This document shows positions 48,144 to 57,757 of a stretch of 64,000 bases of DNA, one piece after another. Position 1 is the first letter of the stretch. Each line of letters opens with the position of its first letter. This DNA is from an uncultured Pelagibacteraceae bacterium. GTDB taxonomy: Bacteria > Pseudomonadota > Alphaproteobacteria > Pelagibacterales > Pelagibacteraceae. The position numbers and the translations under genes were made by a program. Location: positions 62,001 to 126,000 of the forward strand of contig CACBXW010000001.1 of NCBI GenBank assembly GCA_902543295.1, read 5' to 3'. The notes below the pieces were generated by a model, which searched no databases, was not told the origin of the DNA, and worked only from the letters and a program-made list of their open reading frames with translations.

Positions 48144-49049
48144 ATGGTACAAAAAAAAAATAATATTATTTTTGCTACTATATTACTTTTTTTAGCAGCC
48201 TTATTTTGGTCAGGAAACTTTATTGTAGGTAAGATCGCTGGAATTAATGAAATTCCACCTATATCTTTAAATATATTAAGATGGTCATTGGCATTCATAA
48301 TACTTCTTCCTTTTACTTATAAAGAAATGATTCAAAAAAAAAATATTATTCTTAAAAATATATATCTTTTGTGTTTTTTGGGTATAACAGCTGTAAGTAT
48401 TTTTAATTCCGCTCTTTTTTATTCGTTAAAAACAACCCAAGTAATTACTGGCGTACTAATGATTTCAACAGTGCCTGTAATGATAATATTTTTTTGTATA
48501 TTATTTAAAATTGAAAAAACTAATTTTTTTCAAATCATGGGTGTAATTTGTTCTCTTGTTGGAGTAATTTTTATTATTTCAAAAGCAAATTTTGATGTGT
48601 TAAAAAATTTAGATTTCGAGACTGGAGATTTATTTGCATTGTTTGCAATGATCTCTTGGTCTGTTTATTCAGCGCTCTTAAAAAAAAAAAATTATGAAAT
48701 ATCTCAAATAACCTTACTTCAAGTCGTAATTGGTCTTGGCGTTATTTTTTTAATTCCTATGTACTTAATTGATTACTTATATTTAGGTAATAGAATTATT
48801 ATAAACACTAATTTTATTTTAGTGTTATTATACGTAGTTTTATTACCTGGAATAATATCTTTCTTTTTTTGGATTAAAGGTGTTGCGTTAATTGGAGCAA
48901 ATAGAGCAGGTATTTATTTACATTTAATGCCTATTCTTGCTGCAATACTTGCTATGATTATATTTAATGAAAAATTAATGGTATATCATTACATAGGAGG
49001 AATATTTATTGTATCAGGGATAATTCTTTCAAACAAAAAACCTGCTTAA
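48144..49049 (+). CDS. EamA/DMT-family transporter
   Basis: This is a drug/metabolite-type exporter of the inner membrane. The 301 residues contain ten predicted membrane segments in two EamA repeats. The first begins LFLAALFWSGNFIVGKIAG, with the typical W-S-x-N-F motif, and the second FALFAMISWSVYSALLKKK. The substrate, often an amino acid or metabolite, cannot be told. It follows the DadA-like gene by 28 bp and precedes a polymerase-like membrane protein by 12 bp. Confidence 0.9.
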   Translation: MVQKKNNIIFATILLFLAALFWSGNFIVGKIAGINEIPPISLNILRWSLAFIILLPFTYKEMIQKKNIILKNIYLLCFLGITAVSIFNSALFYSLKTTQVITGVLMISTVPVMIIFFCILFKIEKTNFFQIMGVICSLVGVIFIISKANFDVLKNLDFETGDLFALFAMISWSVYSALLKKKNYEISQITLLQVVIGLGVIFLIPMYLIDYLYLGNRIIINTNFILVLLYVVLLPGIISFFFWIKGVALIGANRAGIYLHLMPILAAILAMIIFNEKLMVYHYIGGIFIVSGIILSNKKPA

Positions 49050-49061
49050 AAATTCAAATAT

Positions 49062-50486
49062 TTGAAAATGACAAGAATAATAAATTTTTTTATTTATTTT
49101 ATTATATTAATTGGATCTTGTTTCCTAATACTTAACAACAAGGAACTTAGCTTAATGTCCATTTTATATATAGTGGCTATTTTTATATCATGCTCATTTA
49201 TTTTTATTAGATATTATGTTTACATAAATGAAATAAATAAAGTTCCAATTTTTGAGTATATTAATTTATATTTTTTATTTTGTTATATTGGTATTTTTTT
49301 CTTTGACAAGAATTCTATATTTAACAAATTCTCTATACCTAATTATGAATTTGCAGTATCAATTTTATTTTATGGATACTTTGTATTTATATTTGGATAC
49401 TTTTTAACTAATAATTTAACTACTTTTATAAAGAAAAAAGAAATCAATTATTTGAATTGTACAAATCAGGAAACATTTTTAACTGGTGTTATAATCTTAA
49501 TTTGCAATATTTTTTTTTATTTAATTTTCAATATTTCTAATTTAATACCTGGATTAGATCAATTAAGATTTCCAACACAACTTTTAGGTACAGGTTTATT
49601 ATTAAAATATTTAACTATTTCTAAATATGATAAAAATTTTGTTAGATTAAAAATTTTATTATCTGTTTTTTTTATTATGTTAATTATACTTCTTGAATTT
49701 ATATCAGGCTCGTACACTCTACCTTTTATTAATATTTTATTACTAATAATTTTTTACTTTTATTTAAAAAATAAAATGAATCTTACTATATTAACTATAT
49801 TTCTTTTAATTTTTACATTTCTCCATATCGGAAAATATGAGTTTAGAAAAAAAATATGGGATGAAAATTTAAATCCATCGAGAATTGATAAACTCAAAGT
49901 ATTCATTATGACTTATAAAAATATCATAAATGAGGATAAATCAATTTCTAATATATTAAAAAGAGACGACAATAAACTACAGAGGAGAGTATTTCATAGC
50001 ATGGAGTCTTTGATAGTTGTAACATCACAGTCTCCTGAATATATCCCATTTTGGCATGGATATAGTTATAGAATATTAAAATCAAAGCTTATCCCAAGAA
50101 TATTTTGGAAAGATAAACCTTCAGATAAACTTGGTAATGAGTTTGGACATAGATATAACATTTTAAATAAATTTGAAAACAATTATGATAATCAAACCTC
50201 CTGGAATATGCCTGTGTTAAATGAATTTTATGTAAATTATGGAATTAAAGGAGTTATAATTGGAATGCTTTTATTAGGTACGATTATTTCAATAATTACA
50301 AATTTTTTTAAATATAAAAATAAACTTAATATTGAAAGCACTTTATCTTTTTTTGTTTTAATGCCAATATTCTTTCTAGAAAGTCATTTGTCTCTTTTAA
50401 TTGGGAACTTATTACAAATTTATCTTTTACTTTTTATTTCAATGTTTCTTTTATTATTTATTATTAGAAAAACTAATTTTAAATGA
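49062..50486 (+). CDS. Wzy-like oligosaccharide repeat-unit polymerase family protein
   Basis: This is a polytopic membrane protein of about 12 segments and 474 residues, with an O-antigen or exopolysaccharide polymerase appearance. The large loop contains YRILKSKLIPRIFWKDKPSDK and then NELGHRY-like and TSWNMPVLNEFYVNYGIKG, the P-R-x-F-W-x-D-K-P and E-x-Y-x-N-x-G pattern of that family. No glycosyltransferase or flippase gene is close, so it is isolated from any polysaccharide cluster. The base composition is even more AT-rich than the flanks, which is common for such genes. Confidence 0.65.
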   Translation: MKMTRIINFFIYFIILIGSCFLILNNKELSLMSILYIVAIFISCSFIFIRYYVYINEINKVPIFEYINLYFLFCYIGIFFFDKNSIFNKFSIPNYEFAVSILFYGYFVFIFGYFLTNNLTTFIKKKEINYLNCTNQETFLTGVIILICNIFFYLIFNISNLIPGLDQLRFPTQLLGTGLLLKYLTISKYDKNFVRLKILLSVFFIMLIILLEFISGSYTLPFINILLLIIFYFYLKNKMNLTILTIFLLIFTFLHIGKYEFRKKIWDENLNPSRIDKLKVFIMTYKNIINEDKSISNILKRDDNKLQRRVFHSMESLIVVTSQSPEYIPFWHGYSYRILKSKLIPRIFWKDKPSDKLGNEFGHRYNILNKFENNYDNQTSWNMPVLNEFYVNYGIKGVIIGMLLLGTIISIITNFFKYKNKLNIESTLSFFVLMPIFFLESHLSLLIGNLLQIYLLLFISMFLLLFIIRKTNFK

Positions 50487-50546
50487 TTTTTTTATTAAAA
50501 TTAAATATACTAATTTCAAATTTATTTTTTATTTAGTAATTATATA

Positions 50547-51497
50547 ATGTTAAAAGTTGCAATTCTTGACGATTATCAAAATGTAGCAAAGGATTTTATT
50601 GATATTAAAAATTTATCCTCAAAATATGAATTTCAGGTATTTAATGAGCCATTTCAGAATGAAAATGATGCAATCGAACAGCTGAAAGAATTTGAAGTAC
50701 TTTTTGTAATGAGAGAAAGAACAAAAATAACAAAAAAATTTATAGAAAGTTCAAAAAATTTGAAATTAATTGTTACTAGTGGGATGAGAAATAAATCAAT
50801 AAATTTAGAATCAGCAAAAAAAAATAAAGTTGTGGTTACTGGTACTGAAATTAATAGCAACCCAACTCCAGAATTAACTTGGGCTTTAATTTTAGGTTTA
50901 GCTAGAAATTTTAAAACTGAAATAGACAATATGTTCCAAGGATACTGGCAATCAACCATTGGTGTAGAATTAAAAGGTAAAATTTTAGGCTTATTAGGAA
51001 TGGGAAGAGTTGGATCTCAAGTTGCAAAAATTGGCAAAGCTTTTGGCATGCAAATTATGGCATGGAGTGAAAATTTAAACTTAGATAAATGCAAAGAGCT
51101 TGATGTTTTGCCGTGTAGTAAGGATGACTTAATTCAAAATTCAGACTTTCTATCAATTCATGTTCAAGGTGGAGAAAGATATAGAAACTGCATTACAATT
51201 AAAGAATTTGAGAAGATGAAAAAAACCTCCTATTTAATAAACACTTCAAGGGGCGAAATAGTTAATGAAGATGATTTAATTATAGCTTTATCAACAAATA
51301 TTATAGCTGGCGCGGGTATAGATGTTTATGAAAAAGAGCCATTACCCGAAAGTCATAAGCTTAGATTCGTTCAGAATGCTCTTCTGCTTCCTCATATCGG
51401 TTACGTAACTGCTGAAAATTATGCAACTTTCTACAATCAAATGATTGAAAATCTTGATAGTTTTGCATCAGGCAAACCTCAAAGAGTTATAGAATAG
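50547..51497 (+). CDS. D-2-hydroxyacid dehydrogenase family protein
   Basis: This is an NAD(P)-dependent oxidoreductase of the D-isomer-specific 2-hydroxyacid dehydrogenase family (related to SerA and glyoxylate/hydroxypyruvate reductase). The 316 residues have the nucleotide fold GLLGMGRVGSQVAKIGKAFG, the catalytic arginine in NTSRGEIVNEDDL, and the Glu-His pair in EKEPLPESHKLR and LLLPHIGYVT. The substrate cannot be assigned by eye. It stands as a single gene before the aceE promoter. Confidence 0.9.
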   Translation: MLKVAILDDYQNVAKDFIDIKNLSSKYEFQVFNEPFQNENDAIEQLKEFEVLFVMRERTKITKKFIESSKNLKLIVTSGMRNKSINLESAKKNKVVVTGTEINSNPTPELTWALILGLARNFKTEIDNMFQGYWQSTIGVELKGKILGLLGMGRVGSQVAKIGKAFGMQIMAWSENLNLDKCKELDVLPCSKDDLIQNSDFLSIHVQGGERYRNCITIKEFEKMKKTSYLINTSRGEIVNEDDLIIALSTNIIAGAGIDVYEKEPLPESHKLRFVQNALLLPHIGYVTAENYATFYNQMIENLDSFASGKPQRVIE

Positions 51498-51511
51498 TAT
51501 AATTCTTAGAC

Positions 51512-51534
51512 AATTTTACCAGATAAAATTTTTT
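51512..51534 (+). terminator. Weak terminator-like hairpin before aceE
   Basis: AATTTTA (51512-51518) and TAAAATT (51524-51530) can pair in a seven-base stem with a five-base loop, followed by a T run to about 51534. The stem has no GC pair, so termination would be weak. Confidence 0.3.
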
Positions 51535-51543
51535 ATTTTTGTG

Positions 51544-51549
51544 TATAAT
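51544..51549 (+). promoter_or_regulatory. Extended -10 box directly before aceE
   Basis: A perfect TATAAT at 51544-51549 is preceded by GTG, close to an extended -10. The predicted start would be at about 51556, next to the aceE ATG at 51557, so the mRNA may be leaderless. No -35 match was seen. Confidence 0.4.
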
Positions 51550-51556
51550 ATTTCTG

Positions 51557-54211
51557 ATGAGCAAAGAACTTAAAGCTAATCAAAATCAAAAATTAGATAA
51601 TCAAGAGTTGAATGATTGGTTAGATTCTTTAGACGCAGTTGTAGAAAATCATGGTAGAGATGGAGCTAAAATAATTTTAGAAAAACTTGAACAACGGGCA
51701 AAAGATTTAAGAGTATTATATTCGCCCGTCCCTTATTCACCATATAGAAATACCATATCCCAATATGATCAGGGAATTTACCCTGGTGACTTAGCAATTG
51801 AAGAAAAAATAACAGCAATTTTAAGATGGAATGCTTTAACAATGGTTATGAAAGCAAATAAAAATTTTGGAGGTCTTGGAGGACATATTGCAAGTTATGC
51901 ATCATTTGCTGAAGTATTTGAAACTGGATTTAATCATTTTTTTAAGGGAGGAGACGAAGCAGATTTAATTTTTTATCAATCTCAGTGCACAACAGGAATT
52001 TATGCAAGATCATTTTTAGAGGGAAGATTAACAAAAAATCATTTAGAAAATTATAGACAAGAACTTAATGAACAAGGGCTTTCATCTTATTGTCATCCAT
52101 ATTTAATGAAAGATTATTGGACATTCACTACAGCATCAATGGGAATAGGTTTGGTTAATGCAATTTATCAAGCTCGTTTCATGAAATATTTGGAAAATAG
52201 AAATTTATTGAAAACAAATAAAAGAGTTTGGGGTTTATTTGGCGATGGTGAAATGGATGAACCCGAAAGTTTGGCTGGATTATCTATAGCTTCAAGAGAG
52301 AAATTGGACAATTTAACATTTATAATAAATTGTAATCTACAAAGATTAGATGGACCAGTAAGAGGCAATGGACAAATAATTCAAGAACTGGAGACAATCT
52401 TTAAAGCTAATGGATGGAATGTGATAAAAGTTCTTTGGGGTTCAGAATGGGATAAAATTTTTCAACAAGATAAAGATCACTTGCTATTAAAAAGATTTGC
52501 TAAAACCGTTGATGGCAAATATCAAACATTGGGAGCAAGAGATGGAGAATACAATTTGAAGAATTTTTTTGCAGAAGATCCAGAAGTCTTAAAACTAGTC
52601 TCTTCATTAACTAAAGAAGAAATAGATGGTTTAAAAAGAGGTGGACACGACTTTAAAAAACTTTATGCAGCTTTTAATGCAGCAGTCAAAACCAAGGGAA
52701 AGCCAACAGTTATACTTGCTAAAACAAAAAAAGGCTACGGCATGGGAAAAGCAGGAGAGTCTAAAATGACAAACCATCAACAAAAAGAATTAAATCTTGA
52801 TGCTTTAAAAGAATTTAGAGATCGTTTTCAACTTGATATCCCAGATAATAAAATAGAGAATTTAGAATTTTATAAACCCTCAGATGACTCAGATGAGATA
52901 CAATATTTGAAAAAGAGAAGAGATCTCCTAGGGGGCTCACTACCAAAGAGAAGTTTTAAAAAAGTAGAACTTAAAACTCCAATTATAGAAAAGCATTCAA
53001 ATTTTTTATTTGAAAAAAGTGATAGGGAGTATTCAACCACAACAGGATTAGTAAGATCTTTAGGAAATATAATGAGAGATAAAGAATTTGGAAAAAGAGT
53101 TGTACCTATAGTTGCAGATGAAGCTAGAACTTTTGGAATGGCTAACTTATTTTCACAAATTGGAATTTATTCACCAGATGGTCAATTATATGAACCCGAA
53201 GACGCAACTTCAATTTTAAAGTATCAAGAATCTAAAACTGGGCAATTATTAGAAGAAGGAATTAATGAAGCTGGAGCAATATCTTCATGGCTAGCAGCAG
53301 CTACTTCTTATAGTAATCATAATTTTCCAATGATGCCTTTTTATATTTTTTATTCCATGTTTGGTTTTCAAAGAATAGGAGATTTGATTTGGGCAGCAGC
53401 AGATCAAATGCCAAGAGGATTTTTAATCGGTGCTACAGCTGGGCGAACTACTTTAGCTGGAGAAGGATTGCAGCACCAAGATGGACAAAGTCATATAATT
53501 GCTTCGACATTTCCTAATTTAAAATCTTATGATCCTTGTTTTGCAAATGAACTAGCAGTTATTTTTGATGAAGGAATGAAAAGAATGATGACTGAATGTA
53601 AAGATGAATTTTATTACATTACAGTAAATAATGAAAAATACTCACATCCTAAAATTGATATAAAAAATAAAGATGGAATAATAAAAGGCGGCTACCTTTT
53701 CAAAGATCAATCAAATGAAAAAATAAATATTAATTTATTAGGATCTGGACCAATTTTTAGAGAATGTATTGAAGCTTCTAAAATACTTAAAGATGAATAT
53801 GGAATTGGTTCAAGATTATATAGCATAACAAGTTATTCAGAATTAGAAAAAAATGCTAAATCAGTTTTAAGACAAAACACATTGTCTCCTGCAAATAAAA
53901 AACAAAACTATTTGCAGCAGCTAATTTCTAATGACGACCCTATAATTGCTACTTCAGATTATGTAAGAGCATACTCACAATTAATCTCTAGCCACATAAA
54001 TAATAAGTTTTTAGCAATGGGGACAGATGGTTTTGGAAGAAGTGATACTCGAAAAAATTTAAGAGACTTTTTTGAGGTAGACAGCAAACATATAGTTGTT
54101 AGTACTTTGTATACGCTTTATGAAGATAAGAAAGTTTCATTACAAACACTAGAAAAAGCGATTAGTAAATTTAATCTCAACAATAATAAAAATAATCCTT
54201 GGGAAATATAG
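51557..54211 (+). CDS. aceE: Pyruvate dehydrogenase E1 component, homodimeric type
   Basis: AceE decarboxylates pyruvate with ThDP and transfers the acetyl group to lipoyl E2. From the ATG at 51557 the protein has 884 residues, the length of the gamma-proteobacterial homodimeric E1 rather than the split alpha/beta form. The ThDP motif GDGEMDEPESLAGLSIASRE with the closing NCN is near residues 230-262. The second half has the DEARTFGM and QHQDGQSHI-type motifs. An upstream in-frame TTG at 51539 is less likely as start. No aceF or lpd gene is adjacent; the next gene is an HDAC-like protein. A -10 box abuts the start. Confidence 0.95.
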   Translation: MSKELKANQNQKLDNQELNDWLDSLDAVVENHGRDGAKIILEKLEQRAKDLRVLYSPVPYSPYRNTISQYDQGIYPGDLAIEEKITAILRWNALTMVMKANKNFGGLGGHIASYASFAEVFETGFNHFFKGGDEADLIFYQSQCTTGIYARSFLEGRLTKNHLENYRQELNEQGLSSYCHPYLMKDYWTFTTASMGIGLVNAIYQARFMKYLENRNLLKTNKRVWGLFGDGEMDEPESLAGLSIASREKLDNLTFIINCNLQRLDGPVRGNGQIIQELETIFKANGWNVIKVLWGSEWDKIFQQDKDHLLLKRFAKTVDGKYQTLGARDGEYNLKNFFAEDPEVLKLVSSLTKEEIDGLKRGGHDFKKLYAAFNAAVKTKGKPTVILAKTKKGYGMGKAGESKMTNHQQKELNLDALKEFRDRFQLDIPDNKIENLEFYKPSDDSDEIQYLKKRRDLLGGSLPKRSFKKVELKTPIIEKHSNFLFEKSDREYSTTTGLVRSLGNIMRDKEFGKRVVPIVADEARTFGMANLFSQIGIYSPDGQLYEPEDATSILKYQESKTGQLLEEGINEAGAISSWLAAATSYSNHNFPMMPFYIFYSMFGFQRIGDLIWAAADQMPRGFLIGATAGRTTLAGEGLQHQDGQSHIIASTFPNLKSYDPCFANELAVIFDEGMKRMMTECKDEFYYITVNNEKYSHPKIDIKNKDGIIKGGYLFKDQSNEKININLLGSGPIFRECIEASKILKDEYGIGSRLYSITSYSELEKNAKSVLRQNTLSPANKKQNYLQQLISNDDPIIATSDYVRAYSQLISSHINNKFLAMGTDGFGRSDTRKNLRDFFEVDSKHIVVSTLYTLYEDKKVSLQTLEKAISKFNLNNNKNNPWEI

Positions 54212-54226
54212 TCCCTACCAATTTTT

Positions 54227-55120
54227 ATGGAATTACCTGTCGTCAATCATAAAGATTATGAAGCTCAATTAAATGATGACAATAAATTTCCTATAAAAAA
54301 ATTTGGAGAATTAGCTAAAGCGTTAATTAAAAATAAAGTAGTTAAAAATTTCTATATTCCAGAGCCATGCTCAGTAGAAACTTTAAAAGAGGCACATACA
54401 GAGGACTATATAAATAAAATAAAAAACAAAACTTTAGATAAAAACGAGATTAGAAAAATTGGTTTTCCTTTAGTTGACAGTGTAGTTAGAAGGTCATTTA
54501 TTGCAACTGGAGGAACTGTCCTTGCTACAAAACTAGCTTTAAATTATGGCATAGCGTGTAATACTGCAGGAGGCAGCCATCATGCAACATCTAGTGAAGG
54601 AGCTGGATTTTGTGTTTTTAATGATGTTGCAGTAGCAGCCAAATATTTAACCTCAAGAGGATTAGCAAATAAAATTTTAATTATTGATTTAGATGTTCAC
54701 CAGGGTAATGGCAATTCTGAAATATTTAAAAATGATAATCAAGTCTTTACATTCAGCATGCATTCGAAAGTTAATTATCCAGCAAAAAAATCAGTAAGTG
54801 ATCTTGATATTGAATTAGAGGAAAATTTAGAAGATAGAGAATATATTGATATTTTAAAAAATAACCTAAAATATTTGAATGAAGAAGAGTTTGATTTTGT
54901 TTTCTATATCGCTGGGGTTGATATTCACTATAATGACAGGTTGGGTAAACTAAAAATTTCTGATAATGGTATATTTGAAAGAGATGAATTAGTTATTGAT
55001 AATTTCTTCTCAAATAAAATTCCAATATGTGGAGTATTAGGAGGTGGATACAACGAAGATTTTAACAAACTAGTAGAATTACATTCTAGTTTACATAAAA
55101 CATGTGCTAAATTTTTATAA
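54227..55120 (+). CDS. Histone-deacetylase-family (AcuC-like) deacetylase
   Basis: This is a zinc-dependent deacetylase of the arginase/deacetylase fold; bacterial members act on acetyl-lysine proteins or acetylated polyamines. The 297-residue protein keeps the active site: the double histidine in GGSHHAT (His118, His119), the zinc ligands Asp156 and His158 in DLDVHQGNG and Asp232 in AGVDIHYND, and the closing GGGYN motif. The location directly after aceE and one base before msrB suggests co-transcription. Acetyl-CoA synthase-associated AcuC roles are only an analogy. Confidence 0.9.
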   Translation: MELPVVNHKDYEAQLNDDNKFPIKKFGELAKALIKNKVVKNFYIPEPCSVETLKEAHTEDYINKIKNKTLDKNEIRKIGFPLVDSVVRRSFIATGGTVLATKLALNYGIACNTAGGSHHATSSEGAGFCVFNDVAVAAKYLTSRGLANKILIIDLDVHQGNGNSEIFKNDNQVFTFSMHSKVNYPAKKSVSDLDIELEENLEDREYIDILKNNLKYLNEEEFDFVFYIAGVDIHYNDRLGKLKISDNGIFERDELVIDNFFSNKIPICGVLGGGYNEDFNKLVELHSSLHKTCAKFL

Positions 55121-55488
55121 TGAAAAAAAATTCAAATTTAACTCTAGAACAAGAAAATATTCTATTCAATGAAGCCACCGAACCTCCAGGTTCAAGCGAA
55201 TTAAATAATGAAAAAAGAGAAGGCTCATATCACTGCGCTAATTGTGATACTGAACTATTTAAATCATCAACAAAATATGAAAGTGGATCAGGATGGCCTT
55301 CATTTTATAAATCTCTTCCAGATGTCTTTGAAACTAAAACGGATCACTATATTGGCTATGCTAGGACAGAGTACCATTGTAAGAAGTGTGGAGGACATCA
55401 TGGACATATATTTGATGATGGTCCACAACCAACTGGAAAAAGATACTGCAACAACGGAGTTTGCTTAGTTTTTAAGCCAGATAATTAA
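55120..55488 (+). CDS. msrB: Peptide-methionine (R)-S-oxide reductase MsrB
   Basis: MsrB reduces the R-sulfoxide of methionine in proteins, using thioredoxin. The 122 residues have both zinc CxxC pairs (Cys39/Cys42 and Cys87/Cys90), the substrate loop SGSGWPSFYKSL, the core GGHHGHIFDDGPQPTGKRYC with the catalytic Cys110, and the ending NNGVCLVFKP. The start overlaps the HDAC-like stop by one base. There is no signal peptide, so it acts in the cytoplasm. Confidence 0.96.
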   Translation: MKKNSNLTLEQENILFNEATEPPGSSELNNEKREGSYHCANCDTELFKSSTKYESGSGWPSFYKSLPDVFETKTDHYIGYARTEYHCKKCGGHHGHIFDDGPQPTGKRYCNNGVCLVFKPDN

Positions 55489-55524
55489 TTGTAATTAAAA
55501 TAAAAATAAATTAAACCTTTAAGC

Positions 55525-56400
55525 ATGTATTTTTTAAATAAGTTAATTTTTATATATTGCTTGTCTCTATTCACGACTTTTGCATACGCAGATACAAGTA
55601 ATGATATAATAAATAAACTTACAGACAAAATTTCATCATTTGTTGAGAATACTTTAGGAGGAGACACTGAATTCTCTTTAGAATTTCCTGAAGATGATGA
55701 TGTTGAATTAGAAATATTAAAATTTAAAGAATTAGATAGTTCAGAAAATCAAAATTCATTTTCACAATTGAGTTTGCATACTCAGGAAGTAAATGATGAT
55801 ACTAGATTTATCTTGAACCTTGGTTATGGCCAAAGATATATATCTTCAGACAAATCAATGATCACTGGAATAAATGCATTCGTTGACTATGACACAGAAG
55901 GTCATGCAAGAACAAGTTTGGGAGTTGAGGCAAAAGCTCCAATTTTAGAACTTACTGGAAACTATTATTTAGGTCTGTCAGGAGTTGAAACTATTAATGG
56001 CGTTAAAGAAAAAGTATTAGATGGCCATGAAATAAACTTATCATCACAATTACCATACATGCCGTGGACGAGATTAAATGTGCAAAATTATGATTTTGAA
56101 AAAGATAAAGCTTCTGAGAATACAGGTGGTAATTTGGTTTCTCTTGAAATGAATTTATCTCCTAGCATTCAAATTGAGGCGTCAAAGAATTTTATAGATA
56201 CTAACGGGGTTGAAGATGAGGAGAATTTCAAAATTGTGTATTATAATCCACCAAGAAATAAATCATCACTTCAAGATGGATTTTTATCATCAACTGCATT
56301 TGAAAAAGGTGATGTAGAGGCAAAAATGAAAGATAAAGTTAGAAGAAGAAACGCTATGACAATAGAAGTTCAAGGAGCAGTAGTGTTAACTAAGCAATAA
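55525..56400 (+). CDS. Inverse autotransporter (intimin/invasin-type) barrel protein without passenger
   Basis: This is a predicted outer-membrane beta-barrel of the inverse autotransporter family. The 291 residues have a signal peptide (about 1-22, ending TFAYA), a charged linker, and a barrel region (about 85-235) with the family pattern LNLGYGQRYISSDKSMITGI, NAFVDYDTEGHARTSLGVEA, and GHEINLSSQLPYMPWTRL. Inverse autotransporters normally carry long Ig-like passengers after the barrel; here only about 55 residues follow. The next gene, 3 bp downstream, encodes another secreted protein, so the pair may work together. Function is unknown. Confidence 0.78.
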   Translation: MYFLNKLIFIYCLSLFTTFAYADTSNDIINKLTDKISSFVENTLGGDTEFSLEFPEDDDVELEILKFKELDSSENQNSFSQLSLHTQEVNDDTRFILNLGYGQRYISSDKSMITGINAFVDYDTEGHARTSLGVEAKAPILELTGNYYLGLSGVETINGVKEKVLDGHEINLSSQLPYMPWTRLNVQNYDFEKDKASENTGGNLVSLEMNLSPSIQIEASKNFIDTNGVEDEENFKIVYYNPPRNKSSLQDGFLSSTAFEKGDVEAKMKDKVRRRNAMTIEVQGAVVLTKQ

Positions 56401-56403
56401 TTT

Positions 56404-57102
56404 ATGAGAAATTTAATCAAATCAATATTAATTTTATTTATCTTTTTTTATTCAGTTAATACATATGCAGCAACAGGAGCCGCAACAGAATATAAAGTTA
56501 CAATGACAAAACTTGAACTGTGTGAAACTGGAAGTACTACAGCAAATTGTTTAAATGCATTAACTATATCACCGTCAGGAACATCAGGTGCTGTAGATAT
56601 CGCATCAGTCAGTGCAGGAGCCACAGCCGGATCTTATGGAAATATTGCAAAAGCAAAAATAGGAACCTTATATACTTACATTCAAATTACTATGAGTAGA
56701 CAATTTTCAATGACCGGAACAGCAGGAAGTTGCGCAACCAAAGCTGGTGAGTCTGGATCTAAAACCACAGATGCTAAAGGACAAACTGGAGGTACTCCAG
56801 GATCTTCAACTTTATATGTTCCAGATGGAACTTCTTATGATGATCATATGAACGGTTCGGTTGACTCTTTGGGCGCATCTGTTTCAGACGATGGTGAAAT
56901 AGGAAGTAGTGATGAGTATTTTCAATATAGAAAAATTATTTCAGGAGGCGGTTTAAAAGTTAAAGCTGGTGATTTTCCAACAGTAAAGGTTGCATTTGAT
57001 GTTTCAAATGCAGTTGGTGAAGCTACAGGCGGTGCAGCTGCGTGCACAGGTAATGTTATGTATGCAAATGAACCGGGAATGACAATATCATTTGTCGATT
57101 AA
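56404..57102 (+). CDS. Secreted protein of unknown function paired with the barrel gene
   Basis: I do not recognise this 232-residue protein. A signal peptide (about 1-22, ending VNTYA) is followed by ATGAATEYKV and a Gly/Ser/Thr/Ala-rich, cysteine-containing mature part with CETGSTTANC, SCATKAG and AACTGN. It is poor in charge and looks like a beta-rich surface or extracellular protein. No Shine-Dalgarno sequence is visible, but it starts 3 bp after the inverse autotransporter barrel, so translation is likely coupled. It is convergent with the glutaredoxin gene. Confidence 0.78.
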   Translation: MRNLIKSILILFIFFYSVNTYAATGAATEYKVTMTKLELCETGSTTANCLNALTISPSGTSGAVDIASVSAGATAGSYGNIAKAKIGTLYTYIQITMSRQFSMTGTAGSCATKAGESGSKTTDAKGQTGGTPGSSTLYVPDGTSYDDHMNGSVDSLGASVSDDGEIGSSDEYFQYRKIISGGGLKVKAGDFPTVKVAFDVSNAVGEATGGAAACTGNVMYANEPGMTISFVD

Positions 57103-57106
57103 AAAA

Positions 57107-57361
57107 TTATTCTAAAGAACTAAAAAGCTTTCCAGTTTTCTCCAATTCTCTTAATTCCTGATAGCCTCCAACGTGATAGTCACCAAAAAATATTTGAGGA
57201 ATAGTTCTTCGTCCATTCGCTCTCTTAGTCATTTCGTCTCTTAGGCCTTCTTTTGTTGAAATATCTATCTCGTTATAATTAAGATTATTTCTAGATAATA
57301 ATCTTTTTGCTGCATCACAAAAGTTACACATTGGACCAGAGTAAACTGTTATATTTTTCAT
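57107..57361 (-). CDS. grxC: Glutaredoxin (GrxC type) with CNFC active site
   Basis: This is an 84-residue class I glutaredoxin that reduces disulfides or mixed glutathione disulfides. The fold is complete: VYSGPMCNFCDAAKRLL (Cys12, Cys15), the TIPQIFFGDYHVGGYQEL cis-Pro and glutathione-binding segment. The active site reads CNFC rather than the common CPYC; the N-terminal cysteine position is kept, so dithiol activity is possible. It lies 32 bp after the TIGR03643 gene on the same strand. Confidence 0.93.
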   Translation of the reverse strand: MKNITVYSGPMCNFCDAAKRLLSRNNLNYNEIDISTKEGLRDEMTKRANGRRTIPQIFFGDYHVGGYQELRELEKTGKLFSSLE

Positions 57362-57393
57362 TATTGTATATATAAGTTATGTTTTACAAATTA

Positions 57394-57690
57394 CTATAGT
57401 AAGTAATCATTTTTATTTATTTTTGACTTAATCTGTTTTCTTGAATATTCAAATTTTTTTCTATGTTTTATACTTTGAGAGCTAGCTCTTTTTCTCCACA
57501 GCCTAAATGATGAGGGTTTTAAAGATCTTCTCATAATTTTAATAACCTCACCTTCAGTCTTTCCAGTTTTTTTTTCAATTTCTTCGAAAGTGATCCGATC
57601 TGCCCAGGCCGCCCATATGACCCAATCTGGACTCTCCAAAGGAGGCTCTGGATTCTTAACTCTGGTTGTAGGTCTGTGACTTTTTTTCAT
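57394..57690 (-). CDS. TIGR03643/DUF2805-family protein
   Basis: This is a short basic protein of 98 residues resembling the TIGR03643 (DUF2805) family, of unknown function. The core is SPDWVIWAAWADRITFEEIEKKTGKTEGEVIKIMRRSLKP followed by SFRLWRKR, with a conserved W-A-x-W-x-D-R and helix-turn-helix-like spacing; the rest is Lys/Arg-rich. It may bind nucleic acid, but this is inference. It is co-oriented with grxC and divergent from the LysE gene. Confidence 0.85.
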   Translation of the reverse strand: MKKSHRPTTRVKNPEPPLESPDWVIWAAWADRITFEEIEKKTGKTEGEVIKIMRRSLKPSSFRLWRKRASSQSIKHRKKFEYSRKQIKSKINKNDYLL

Positions 57691-57757
57691 GAAAATTCAA
57701 CAAATTACTAAAATTATTTTAATGCAAATACTTAAGGCTATGATATTATCACTTTTA

